From positions 124,001-188,000 of the forward strand of contig NZ_JAFA01000013.1 of the NCBI RefSeq assembly GCF_000519185.1: 64,000 nt of DNA, in the 5' to 3' direction. The notes below the pieces were generated by a model. That model ran no database searches. It was not told the origin of the DNA and saw only the letters and a list, made by a program, of their open reading frames with translations. The stretch's first letter is position 1; each line of letters begins with the position of its first letter. Of the stretch, positions 56,543 through 64,000 are shown piece after piece. Source of the DNA: Paraburkholderia nodosa DSM 21604. GTDB lineage: Bacteria > Pseudomonadota > Gammaproteobacteria > Burkholderiales > Burkholderiaceae. A program made the translations under genes and the position numbers.

Positions 56543-56923
56543 TCAACCCGCCGCCCGGACACCCCACTGCCCGCGCTGCACCCAGCCGCGCAACGCCTCG
56601 CCGATGCGCGCCGCGACACCACTCGCACCCGCCGCGCGTACGCGTTCCACGTCGACTGGCGCCACCGTCCACGCTGGCGCAGCGGCGCTTGCGCCGCCCA
56701 GCGCCAGCACGAAACGCGCACCTTCGCGGCCCGCGCTCACGTGCACGCGCACGCCCGCTGTGAGCCCGATCGACTCGCCGGCGCGCAGCCAGTAGTCGCC
56801 GGCGTCGCCCGCGATCGTGAGCCACAGTTCGCCTTCGCTCACATGCAATTGCATTGCCTGCGCGAGCCGCCAGGTTTCAACGGGCTCGCCGTGTTCCAGT
56901 TCGAAGATTCGGATTTCGCGCAT
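56543..56923 (-). CDS. DUF2917-like small protein
   Basis: A 126-residue protein. The part MREIRIFELEHGEPVETWRL...LHVSEGELWLTIAGDAGDYWLRAGESI resembles DUF2917, a cupin-like beta domain of unknown role. AAGGAG lies nine bases before the ATG at 56923. Divergent from the MocR gene, whose boxes lie in the shared gap; it may be a regulated partner. Confidence 0.75.
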   Translation of the reverse strand: MREIRIFELEHGEPVETWRLAQAMQLHVSEGELWLTIAGDAGDYWLRAGESIGLTAGVRVHVSAGREGARFVLALGGASAAAPAWTVAPVDVERVRAAGASGVAARIGEALRGWVQRGQWGVRAAG

Positions 56924-57048
56924 TGCCGTGCTCCTTGCAGACTGGCCGCCGATCACCCTCGGACGGCCACCGGAAGGTTGGCTGATAAGGACTTGAAGCG
57001 CCTTCCCGGTAGGAGCATTATTGCGATCAGTGACGCACGATCCCATGT

Positions 57049-57098
57049 ACAGTTCCGAACAGTTCATCTGGAACTGTGCAGGCAAAAAACCGAACAGT
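57049..57098. promoter_or_regulatory. cluster of GAAC(A/T)GT boxes, MocR operator candidate
   Basis: ACAGTTCC (57049-57056) and GGAACTGT (57070-57077) are perfect 8-base inverted arms. GAACAGTTC (57057-57065) is itself a palindrome between them. Another GAACAGT follows at 57092. They lie 50-100 bases before the MocR ATG, where MocR/GabR-type regulators bind. Confidence 0.7.
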
Positions 57099-57148
57099 CA
57101 CTGCCGCTTCAAACCGCAGCCTCAAGCGGCATACCCAGCGAGACCCAG

Positions 57149-58597
57149 ATGAAACTCGAACTCGACCGCGCGAGCGATGTGCCGCTCACCGACCAGATCG
57201 TCACCGGCGTGCAGACGTGGATCCGCTCGCGCGCTGCGCACCCGGGCTCCCGACTGCCGTCCATCCGCCAGTTCGCCGCCGACTACGCCATCAGCCGCTT
57301 TCCCGTGATCGAAGCCTATGACCGGCTCGTCTCGCTCGGCTATCTCGACTCGCGCCACGGCTCGGGCTTCTACGTGAGCGAGCACGCGCGCGCGGGACTC
57401 TCCGGCATGGGCACCTGCGACCTTTCGAACGCCGCCGACGAATCGGGCCACCTGCTCAGCCAGCTCGAACGCGCGGGCGAGCTGCTGCAGCTCGACAGCG
57501 GTTCGATCCCGCAGGCGTGGCGCGACATCGACGCGCTCGGCCAGGCGATCCGCCATGTGTCGCGCAGCGACCCCGCGAGCCTCGTCGACTACGGCACGCC
57601 AACGGGCGACGCCACGCTGCGCGAGCATCTGCGCAACCGGCTCGCGCCGCTCGGCATCGTCGCCGAGACCCAGCAGATCCTCGTTACCGAAGGCGCGAGC
57701 GAAGGCCTCGACCTGCTCATGCGCTACATGCTCAAGCCCGGCGACACGGTATTCGTCGAGGACCCCGGCTACTACAACCTGTACGGTTTGCTCAAACTGC
57801 ACGGCGTGCGCCTCGTGGGCATCCGCCGCACGGCGAGCGGGCCCGATCTCGACCATTTGCACGCGATGCTCGCCGAGCACCATCCGCGCGCGTTCTTCGT
57901 CAACACCGTGTTCCACAACCCGACCGGCTCGACGATCTCGCCGCCGGTCGCGTTCCGCTTGCTGCAGCTCGCGCGCGAGCACCGCTTCACGATCGTCGAG
58001 GACGACATCTACGCCGACTTCCAGGCCGATCCCACCGACCGCCTCGCGGCGCTCGACCAGTTCGAGCACGTCGTGTACGTGGGCGGCCTCTCGAAGACGC
58101 TCTCCTCGGCGCTGCGCGTGGGCTACGTGGTGGCCAACCCGGCGATCGTGCGCGATCTCGCGGCCATCAAGGCGCTCACCACCATCAGCGGCTCGCGCTT
58201 CACGCAGGCCGTGGCCGCCACGCTGCTCGAGCGCGGCGCGTACCGCAAATACCTCGAACGGCTGCGCCGACGCATCGCCGAGGCGCAAGGGTCGGCCACG
58301 CGCACACTCGAAGCGCATGGGTGGGAGCTGTTCGGCGGCGCTGCGTCGGCGTCGTCGACCACGGCGGCGCGCGGCTATGCACAAACGGGCGGCAAGTTCG
58401 TCTGGGCGCGCGTACCGCACGTGGAGGATTCCACCCGCCTCGCAGTCTGCGGCGAGCCGCTCGGCGTGGCGGTCTCGCCGGGCAGCCACTTCCGCCCGCA
58501 AGGCGAGCCGAGCCCGTGGATCCGCATCAACGTGGCGCTCACGCTCGACCCGCGCGCCCAGGCCTTCTTCGCGGCGGCGGCGCGCCTCGGCGGATAA
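57149..58597 (+). CDS. MocR/GabR-family PLP-dependent regulator
   Basis: A 482-residue protein that joins a GntR winged helix (10-75, RLPSIRQFAADYAISRFPVIEAYDRL) to an aminotransferase class I fold. VEDPGYYNLYGLLKLHGVR, VEDDIYADF and the PLP lysine K316 in GGLSKTLSSALRVG are clear. It controls a nearby gene in response to an amine or amino acid bound as a PLP adduct. Likely targets are DUF2917 (divergent) and the downstream MFS pump. Confidence 0.9.
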   Translation: MKLELDRASDVPLTDQIVTGVQTWIRSRAAHPGSRLPSIRQFAADYAISRFPVIEAYDRLVSLGYLDSRHGSGFYVSEHARAGLSGMGTCDLSNAADESGHLLSQLERAGELLQLDSGSIPQAWRDIDALGQAIRHVSRSDPASLVDYGTPTGDATLREHLRNRLAPLGIVAETQQILVTEGASEGLDLLMRYMLKPGDTVFVEDPGYYNLYGLLKLHGVRLVGIRRTASGPDLDHLHAMLAEHHPRAFFVNTVFHNPTGSTISPPVAFRLLQLAREHRFTIVEDDIYADFQADPTDRLAALDQFEHVVYVGGLSKTLSSALRVGYVVANPAIVRDLAAIKALTTISGSRFTQAVAATLLERGAYRKYLERLRRRIAEAQGSATRTLEAHGWELFGGAASASSTTAARGYAQTGGKFVWARVPHVEDSTRLAVCGEPLGVAVSPGSHFRPQGEPSPWIRINVALTLDPRAQAFFAAAARLGG

Positions 58598-58726
58598 CCG
58601 CGCAGGCGCCGCACGCCCCGGCGCTCACGCCGCCTACGCCACATTTGCGGCAGCGGGCCCGGCTGTCTGCGTTGGCACGCCGTTTTCCCTACAATGGCGC
58701 TTGCCTGCGCGCCCCTCTCCTCGCCC

Positions 58727-60169
58727 ATGTCCGAATCCACTGCTGCGTCCAGCACCACTCCGTCGCCCCGCTCGCTGTCCGTGATGCTGTGGCTCGTCGC
58801 CACTGGCTTCTTCATGCAGACCCTCGATTCGACCATCGTCAACACGGCGTTGCCGGCGATGGCGAAGAGTCTTGGCGAACTCCCGTTGCGCATGCAATCA
58901 GTCGTGATCGCGTATTCGCTCACGATGGCGGTGATGATCCCCGTATCCGGCTGGCTCGCGGACAAGCTCGGCACGCGGCGCGTGTTCCTCGGCGCGATCT
59001 TCGTGTTCACGGTCGGCTCGCTCCTGTGCGCGAGCTCGCATACGCTGAACCAGTTGGTGGTCTCGCGCATCGCGCAGGGTGTGGGCGGCGCGATGCTGCT
59101 GCCGGTCGGCCGGCTTGCCGTGCTGCGCACGTTTCCCGCCGAACGCTATCTGCCCGCGCTCTCGTTCGTGGCGATTCCGGGGCTGATCGGCCCGCTCATC
59201 GGCCCGACGCTCGGCGGCTGGCTCGTGCAGATCGCCTCGTGGCACTGGATCTTTCTCATCAACGTGCCGGTGGGCGTGGTGGGCTGCGTCGCCACCTTCA
59301 TCTTCATGCCCGACAGCCGCAACCCCGACACGCCGCGCTTCGACCTGCCGGGCTACCTGCTGCTCGTCATCGGCATGCTCGCGATTTCGTTCGCGCTCGA
59401 CGGGCGCAGCGAGTTCGGCATCCAGCACGCCACGGTGCTCGTGCTCTTCATCCTTTCGCTCGCCGCGTTCGTGGCCTACGGTCTGCACGCGGTGCGCACA
59501 CCGCAGCCGATCTTTTCGCTCGACCTCTTCAAGATCCACACCTTCAGCGTGGGCCTGCTCGGCAATCTGTTTGCGCGCATCGGCAGCGGCGCGATGCCGT
59601 ATCTGATTCCGCTGCTGCTTCAGGTGGCACTCGGCTACACGGCCTTCGAGGCCGGCCTCATGATGCTGCCCACGGCCGCCGCGGGCATGTTCTCCAAGCG
59701 CCTCGTGACGTATCTCATCATGCGCTACGGCTACCGCAGCGTGCTGGTCTCGAACACGGTGCTCGTCGGCCTCATGATGGCGAGCTTCGCGCTTTCCACG
59801 CCCAATGAGCCGCTGTGGATGCGCATCGCACAACTGGCGATCTTCGGCGCCGTGAACTCGATGCAGTTCACGGCGATGAACACCCTCACGCTCAAGGATC
59901 TCGGCACGGGCGGCGCGAGCAGCGGCAACAGCCTCTTCTCGCTCGTGCAAATGCTCTCGATGAGCCTTGGCGTGACCGTCGCGGGCGCGCTGCTCACCAC
60001 CTTCACGGGCATCATGGGCCACAAGACGGGCGAGAACGTGATTCCGGCGTTCCACGCGACCTTCATCTGCGTGGGCATCATCACGGCGGGTTCGTCGTGG
60101 ATCTTCGCGCAGCTCGCGTCGGACCTGCGCCGCACCGCGAAGAAGACCGATCCGTCCGAGCGGACCTGA
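58727..60169 (+). CDS. DHA2-family MFS efflux transporter
   Basis: A 480-residue transporter with about fourteen helices. FMQTLDSTIVNTALPAMAKSLG is DHA2 motif D1, and GWLADKLGTRRVFLGAI is the MFS motif A. The protein resembles MdtD/EmrB-type drug pumps. Start MSESTA at 58727 is preferred; an in-frame ATG lies at 58694. It follows the MocR gene by 130 bases on the same strand and may be controlled by it. Confidence 0.9.
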   Translation: MSESTAASSTTPSPRSLSVMLWLVATGFFMQTLDSTIVNTALPAMAKSLGELPLRMQSVVIAYSLTMAVMIPVSGWLADKLGTRRVFLGAIFVFTVGSLLCASSHTLNQLVVSRIAQGVGGAMLLPVGRLAVLRTFPAERYLPALSFVAIPGLIGPLIGPTLGGWLVQIASWHWIFLINVPVGVVGCVATFIFMPDSRNPDTPRFDLPGYLLLVIGMLAISFALDGRSEFGIQHATVLVLFILSLAAFVAYGLHAVRTPQPIFSLDLFKIHTFSVGLLGNLFARIGSGAMPYLIPLLLQVALGYTAFEAGLMMLPTAAAGMFSKRLVTYLIMRYGYRSVLVSNTVLVGLMMASFALSTPNEPLWMRIAQLAIFGAVNSMQFTAMNTLTLKDLGTGGASSGNSLFSLVQMLSMSLGVTVAGALLTTFTGIMGHKTGENVIPAFHATFICVGIITAGSSWIFAQLASDLRRTAKKTDPSERT

Positions 60170-60461
60170 CAGCGGACCTGTCAAGCCGGAGCCGCAGGCG
60201 CTGCGGCGGTCGTTGCGGTTGCATCCTCGCCGCCGGCGCGCGCACCGCAAAGGTGCGGCGCGCCTCGTGGCCGTGCGCCGCTCAGGTTCGCGCCGGGTTT
60301 GGGCACCAACCCGCACATCATCCCGAGATAGCGCGCGCGCCATCGCACGGGCCAATGGCCACGGGACCTGGGACTCGCACACTTTTTGCTGTCCTATCCT
60401 GTAAACTTGACGTTCACGCGTCCCGCCCGTCACGTCCGTCCCGCGCGCCCTCGACACGAAA

Positions 60462-61733
60462 ATGACCAGCATGATCGACCTCGATCCCCCCGGCTTCCAG
60501 TCTCGCCCCATCGCCGGCGAAGAAGGCGCCCGCCGCACCGTGCTGTACGGCGGCTACACCGTCTTCAGCGTGTTCCAGCCCGTGTTTTCGGTTGCGCACC
60601 GGCGCGCGATCGGCTATCACGCGTCGCTGCGCGCGCACGACGAGCAGGGCCAGCAGGCGCCGTCGCAGGAGGTGTTCACGCAGGCGGCGCGCCGCGGCGA
60701 CCTGCTCGAACTGGGGCGTCTCGCGGAATCGCTGCATCTGGGCAATTTCAACGCGTTCGATTCGCATGACGAATGGCTCTTTCTGAGCCTGCACCCGGCC
60801 GCGCTCATGGACACGAGCTACGGCGACGCCCTGCTCGCCGGCCTCAAGGCGCTCGGGCTGCAGCCGCAGCGCGTGGTGCTGGAGGTGTCGGAACAGGCGG
60901 GCGGCGAGAATCCACGCTTCGCGGAAATCATCGACGGATTGCGCAAGGCGGGCTTCGTGATCGCGCTGGATGGCTTTGGCGCCAAGCATTCGAACATCGA
61001 CCGCGTGTGGCAGTTGCGGCCCGACATTGTCACGCTCGACCGCAGCCTGCTCGCCCAGGCGAGCCGCCACGCGCATATCGAGCGCGTGCTGCCGGGGCTC
61101 GTCTCGATGCTGCACGAGTCGGGTCAGCTCGTGCTCGTGGGCGGCCTCGCGACCGAGCGCGACGCGCTGATCGCGCTGGAGAGCAACGCCGACTTCGTAC
61201 AGGGCGCGTATTTCGCGCGGCCCGACGTCGAGCCGGTGCCGCCGGCCAAGGCCGCGCAGCTCATGGACGATCTTTCGGCGCGCCTGCGCGAGCGCGTGGC
61301 CGCGCGCGAGCGTTCGCAGTCGGCGCGTCTCGCGCCGTACGTGAGCGCCATCGAAGCGGCGGCGAAGCAGCTCGCCGAGGGCGTGAACATGAGCGACGCC
61401 ACGCTGCCGCTGCTCGGCCTCGACGACACGGCGCGCTGCTTCCTGCTCGACGCGTCGGGCCGCCAGATCGGCGACAACGTGCTGCCCGACGGCCGCACGT
61501 CGCAGCGCGCCAAGCGCTTCCGGCCACTGCTGCATTCCGAGGGCGCAAGCTGGGAACGGCGGCCTTACTTCATCGGCGCCATGAAGGCGCCGGGCCGCGT
61601 GCAGTTCACACCGCCCTATCTTTCGATCAACGAGGCGCACCTGTGCGTCACGGCCTCGGTCGCCGTGCAAACGGAGCACGGCGTGCAGGTGCTTTGTGTC
61701 GATATCAACTGGGACGCCGCCCTGCGCGGCTAG
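60462..61733 (+). CDS. degenerate EAL-domain protein with C-terminal sensory-like domain
   Basis: A 423-residue protein. The EAL barrel spans about 33-262 (FQPVFSV to QGAYFARP). Key residues for c-di-GMP hydrolysis are replaced: the EAL itself is HAS (53-55), DDFG is LDGFG (169-173), the KxD lysine is T191, and the AEGVE glutamate is G227. Hydrolysis is therefore unlikely; it may bind c-di-GMP or protein. Residues 275-423 resemble the PAS/Cache-like C-terminal domain of YkuI-type proteins. No membrane helix, so cytoplasmic. Confidence 0.85.
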   Translation: MTSMIDLDPPGFQSRPIAGEEGARRTVLYGGYTVFSVFQPVFSVAHRRAIGYHASLRAHDEQGQQAPSQEVFTQAARRGDLLELGRLAESLHLGNFNAFDSHDEWLFLSLHPAALMDTSYGDALLAGLKALGLQPQRVVLEVSEQAGGENPRFAEIIDGLRKAGFVIALDGFGAKHSNIDRVWQLRPDIVTLDRSLLAQASRHAHIERVLPGLVSMLHESGQLVLVGGLATERDALIALESNADFVQGAYFARPDVEPVPPAKAAQLMDDLSARLRERVAARERSQSARLAPYVSAIEAAAKQLAEGVNMSDATLPLLGLDDTARCFLLDASGRQIGDNVLPDGRTSQRAKRFRPLLHSEGASWERRPYFIGAMKAPGRVQFTPPYLSINEAHLCVTASVAVQTEHGVQVLCVDINWDAALRG

Positions 61734-61757
61734 CGTCCGTCCAGGCCGAGGCCAGGC

Positions 61758-62870
61758 TCACGCGAGGACGAGCGGCTGCGTGAGCAGCGTGGCGCAGCCG
61801 TGTGTGGTGGTCGCGCGAGCGCTGACGCTGAGCGTGGACACGCACGCCGCGCCGTCGCTCGAGGCAAGCCGGGCCAGCATCTTGCGCACCGCCTCGCCGC
61901 CGAAAGCCCGGTTCGCCGCCTGGAGCCGGTTGGCCGGCCCCGCGCTCCCCTCTTCCATCGCCGCCACGCAAACAACCGGCTCGGGCAGCCCGTCGCGGTC
62001 GTCGCGCACATGCAGCCAGGCGGCGAGCGCGCCGTCCTGCGCGACGAGCGCCACGCCCGGCTCGCCGTCCAGCGCCAGCGCTTCGGCGCGCAGGACGTGC
62101 GCGGCGTGCGCTTCCTGCGAGGCCTGGCCGTGAGCCACTTCGGCCACGCTCGCCGCGACCAGCGCGTTTGCCGTCACCCCGAGCAAATCCATCAATCCCA
62201 CGCGATCCTGTGCATGCAGCACGTCGCGCAAACGCTCGACCGTGCGCGCGTGCTGCACTTTGTCGGCTGGCGCCGCCCGCGGCGCGGCCTCGCGGGCGAG
62301 CCGAACGCGGGCACGCCGCACGATCTGCCGGCAATGCTCGTTCGTACAGCCGGTGAGCGCGCCGATCTGCGCGTAGTCGCAGTCGAAGGCCTCGCGCAGC
62401 ACGAACACCGCCTGCTCGAGGGGTCCCAGCCTCTCGAGCAGGAGCCGCAGCGCGTCCGAGAAGCGCCGCGCGCGCAAGCCCGCCTCTTCCGCAGAGGGCG
62501 CCGCGTCGTCGAGCCACGCGGCCTCGTGTTCGCCGGCATGCTCACGACGCAAGCGCCGCAGCCGGTCGATCGCGAGGCGCACGGTGACCGTGGCGAGCCA
62601 CGCCTGCGGTGCGCGCAGGGCCGGTGCGTCGGCGTCGCGCCAGCGGAACCACGCGTCCTGCACGACGTCCTCGGCCTCCGCGCGGCTGCCCAGCACGCGT
62701 GCGGCCAGCGCAATGAGCCGAGCGCGCGCCTCGCCGAAGGCGGCGGCGCGGCGCGCGTCGGTCCACGCTGCTGCCTCTGGCCCGGCTTCGTCGCTCACTG
62801 GGGTCGCAGCCTCATTGCGCCCAGCGCCCTCCAGACTCGTTGCTTCGATTGTGTCGATCGCCTGCGTCAT
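61758..62870 (-). CDS. ECF sigma factor with C-terminal SnoaL-like extension
   Basis: A 370-residue sigma factor. Region 2 (about 45-110) has GSRAEAEDVVQDAWFRW, and region 4 (about 140-195) has FDCDYAQIGALTGCTNEHCRQIVRRARVRL. Residues 215-370 form an extra domain like that of ECF41/SigJ-type factors, which replaces a classical anti-sigma factor. The DGGGK motif of that group is not seen. AAGGAG precedes the ATG. Divergent from clpP. Confidence 0.88.
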   Translation of the reverse strand: MTQAIDTIEATSLEGAGRNEAATPVSDEAGPEAAAWTDARRAAAFGEARARLIALAARVLGSRAEAEDVVQDAWFRWRDADAPALRAPQAWLATVTVRLAIDRLRRLRREHAGEHEAAWLDDAAPSAEEAGLRARRFSDALRLLLERLGPLEQAVFVLREAFDCDYAQIGALTGCTNEHCRQIVRRARVRLAREAAPRAAPADKVQHARTVERLRDVLHAQDRVGLMDLLGVTANALVAASVAEVAHGQASQEAHAAHVLRAEALALDGEPGVALVAQDGALAAWLHVRDDRDGLPEPVVCVAAMEEGSAGPANRLQAANRAFGGEAVRKMLARLASSDGAACVSTLSVSARATTTHGCATLLTQPLVLA

Positions 62871-63061
62871 TCGCTTCGCTCCTTCGCCATGCGTGCTCGC
62901 TCCCGCCCGTTTCCCTCATGACGTCCGGCGCACGGCCGGCGTGACAGCCGCACGCAAAAATATTCTCGTCACGCGCGGGCCGCGGCGGGCGTCATGGCAG
63001 CAGCGGCGCAATCGCGCCGCCAACGCCAACCGCCGTCAACGGAAAAAACACGAGGCCAGTC

Positions 63062-63706
63062 ATGCCATCCTTTGCACTGAATCATGCAGCATTGCCGCCG
63101 AGCGCGCTCAATCTCGTCCCGACCGTGATCGAAACCTCGGGGCGCGGCGAGCGCGCCTACGACATCTACTCGCGCCTCTTGCGCGAGCGCATCGTGTTCC
63201 TCGTCGGGCCGGTGACCGAGCAAAGCGCGAGCCTCGTGGTCGCGCAACTGCTCTTTCTCGAAGCGGAAAACGCGGACAAGGACATCAGCTTCTATATCAA
63301 CTCGCCGGGCGGATCGGTCTACGACGGACTCGCCATTTACGACACGATGCAATTCATCAAGCCCGATGTCTCGACACTGTGCACGGGTTTCGCCGCCAGC
63401 ATGGGGTCGTTTTTGCTCGCCGCGGGCGCGCATGGAAAACGCTTCGCACTACCAAACGCGCGCATCATGATCCATCAGCCTTCGGGTGGCGGCCAGGGCA
63501 CCGCCGCCGATGTCGAGCTGCAGGCGCGCGAGATCCTGTACCTGCGCGAGCGCCTGAACGCGATGCTCGCCGCGCGTACCGGACGCAGCATCGAGCAGAT
63601 CGCGCACGACAGCGACCGCGACAACTTCATGTCGGCCCAGGCGGCCGCCGAATACGGCTTGATCGACCGCGTGCTCGAGTCACGCGACGACCCGTTACTG
63701 CGCTAA
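63062..63706 (+). CDS. ClpP-family serine protease (paralogue outside clpP-clpX)
   Basis: A 214-residue ClpP. The catalytic triad S113 (GFAASMGS), H138 (IMIHQP) and D187 (DRDNFMS) is intact, so it should be an active proteolytic subunit. The normal partners tig and clpX are absent, so this is probably a second clpP of the genome. GAGG precedes the ATG. Divergent from the ECF sigma factor, 190 bases apart; the gap includes AT-rich DNA around 62950-62970. Confidence 0.92.
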   Translation: MPSFALNHAALPPSALNLVPTVIETSGRGERAYDIYSRLLRERIVFLVGPVTEQSASLVVAQLLFLEAENADKDISFYINSPGGSVYDGLAIYDTMQFIKPDVSTLCTGFAASMGSFLLAAGAHGKRFALPNARIMIHQPSGGGQGTAADVELQAREILYLRERLNAMLAARTGRSIEQIAHDSDRDNFMSAQAAAEYGLIDRVLESRDDPLLR

Positions 63707-63731
63707 GGCGCGGTGTTTGCGGCGCGCGGGC

Positions 63732-64000
63732 TCACGCGAGCCGCACGGCGAGCCACGCCGCCAGCACGCCCTTGTACTCGGCGACCAGCAGCTTGCGCTC
63801 TTTCGGCTTCGCCGCGGCGTATAGTGGGTTGAGGCTCTTGATGACCTGCAGCATGACTTCGGCCACGCGATAGGCCTCATCGGACGCAAGCGCCGGCTGA
63901 TAACGCAGGAAGAGCGCCGTGAAACGCTGGCGCAGCAGATTGCGCACGGCCGCATCGCGCTTGAAGCCGAGCGGCACGGAAAGCAGGGGCAAATACGCGG
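63732..64000 (-). CDS. C-terminal part of a TetR-like regulator (truncated by window edge)
   Basis: At least 89 residues to the stop at 63732; the frame stays open to the right edge, so the start is outside the window. The helical RQRFTALFLRYQPAL and VAEVMLQVIKSLNPLYAA pattern with the ending VLAAWLAVRLA resemble the ligand-binding domain of TetR/AcrR regulators. The assignment is tentative. It is convergent with clpP. Confidence 0.55.
   Translation of the reverse strand, partial: AYLPLLSVPLGFKRDAAVRNLLRQRFTALFLRYQPALASDEAYRVAEVMLQVIKSLNPLYAAAKPKERKLLVAEYKGVLAAWLAVRLA

Overview
The window is a GC-rich (about two thirds G+C) chromosomal segment that reads as a member of the Burkholderiaceae, most likely Paraburkholderia, Caballeronia or a close relative. 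The basis is codon bias, the E. coli-like but rearranged housekeeping clusters (fkpB-ispH, nadB/nadC-nadA, ribF-ileS-lspA-coaBC-dut, csp/clpS-clpA, icd/rluE), the CDP-6-deoxy-glucoseen-reductase-like flavoprotein and the livHMGF operon. The genus is inferred. No rRNA, intact tRNA, insertion sequence, prophage or CRISPR array was seen.

Layout. 1-5.7 kb: an RsuA-type pseudouridine synthase, a tiny membrane protein, an NAD-binding epimerase-like protein with an Arg-rich insertion, a 2Fe-2S flavin reductase, a class III aminotransferase and a GNAT acetyltransferase. 5.7-9.4 kb: livHMGF on the minus strand, without a binding-protein gene. 9.4-10.45 kb: mostly non-coding, with one small gene candidate. 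10.45-13.6 kb: ispH-fkpB, radC, rpmB-rpmG. 13.8-17.6 kb: de novo NAD synthesis (nadB, nadC, nadA). 17.7-21.5 kb: a fatty acid desaturase with an extra C-terminal domain, an MscS relic, an RsmB-like methyltransferase and purN. 21.7-29.1 kb: ribF, ileS, lspA, coaBC, a luciferase-like oxidoreductase and dut on the plus strand. 29.1-34.2 kb: an amino acid permease, clpS-clpA and a divergent cold-shock gene. 34.2-36.4 kb: a Tat-exported multicopper oxidase with a Cys/His-rich partner. 36.4-42.6 kb: icd/rluE, two small exported proteins and a stand-alone EF-G gene.

From 42.6 kb the window becomes more accessory. A His-rich cupin, a HoxN-type Ni/Co permease and a complete peptide/nickel-type ABC importer with fused ATPases lie in a row on the plus strand. 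They are followed by a secreted Gly/Asn repeat protein, an aldo/keto reductase, a GntR regulator, and a divergent pair consisting of a CaiB-family CoA transferase and a helix-turn-helix/citrate synthase fusion, with a strong palindrome between them. Next come a DUF2917-like gene divergent from a MocR regulator (with its own palindromic boxes), a DHA2 efflux pump, a degenerate EAL protein, an ECF sigma factor with a C-terminal extension, a second-type clpP and a truncated TetR-like C-terminus at the right edge.

The most interesting unexplained elements are the HTH-citrate synthase/CoA-transferase pair with its palindromic site, the tandem-repeat secreted protein, the permuted CoA transferase, the His-rich cupin next to a nickel permease, and a dispersed palindrome that carries a ribosome binding site in front of both livG and coaBC. 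Gene calls rest on reading motifs and families by eye; no database search was possible.
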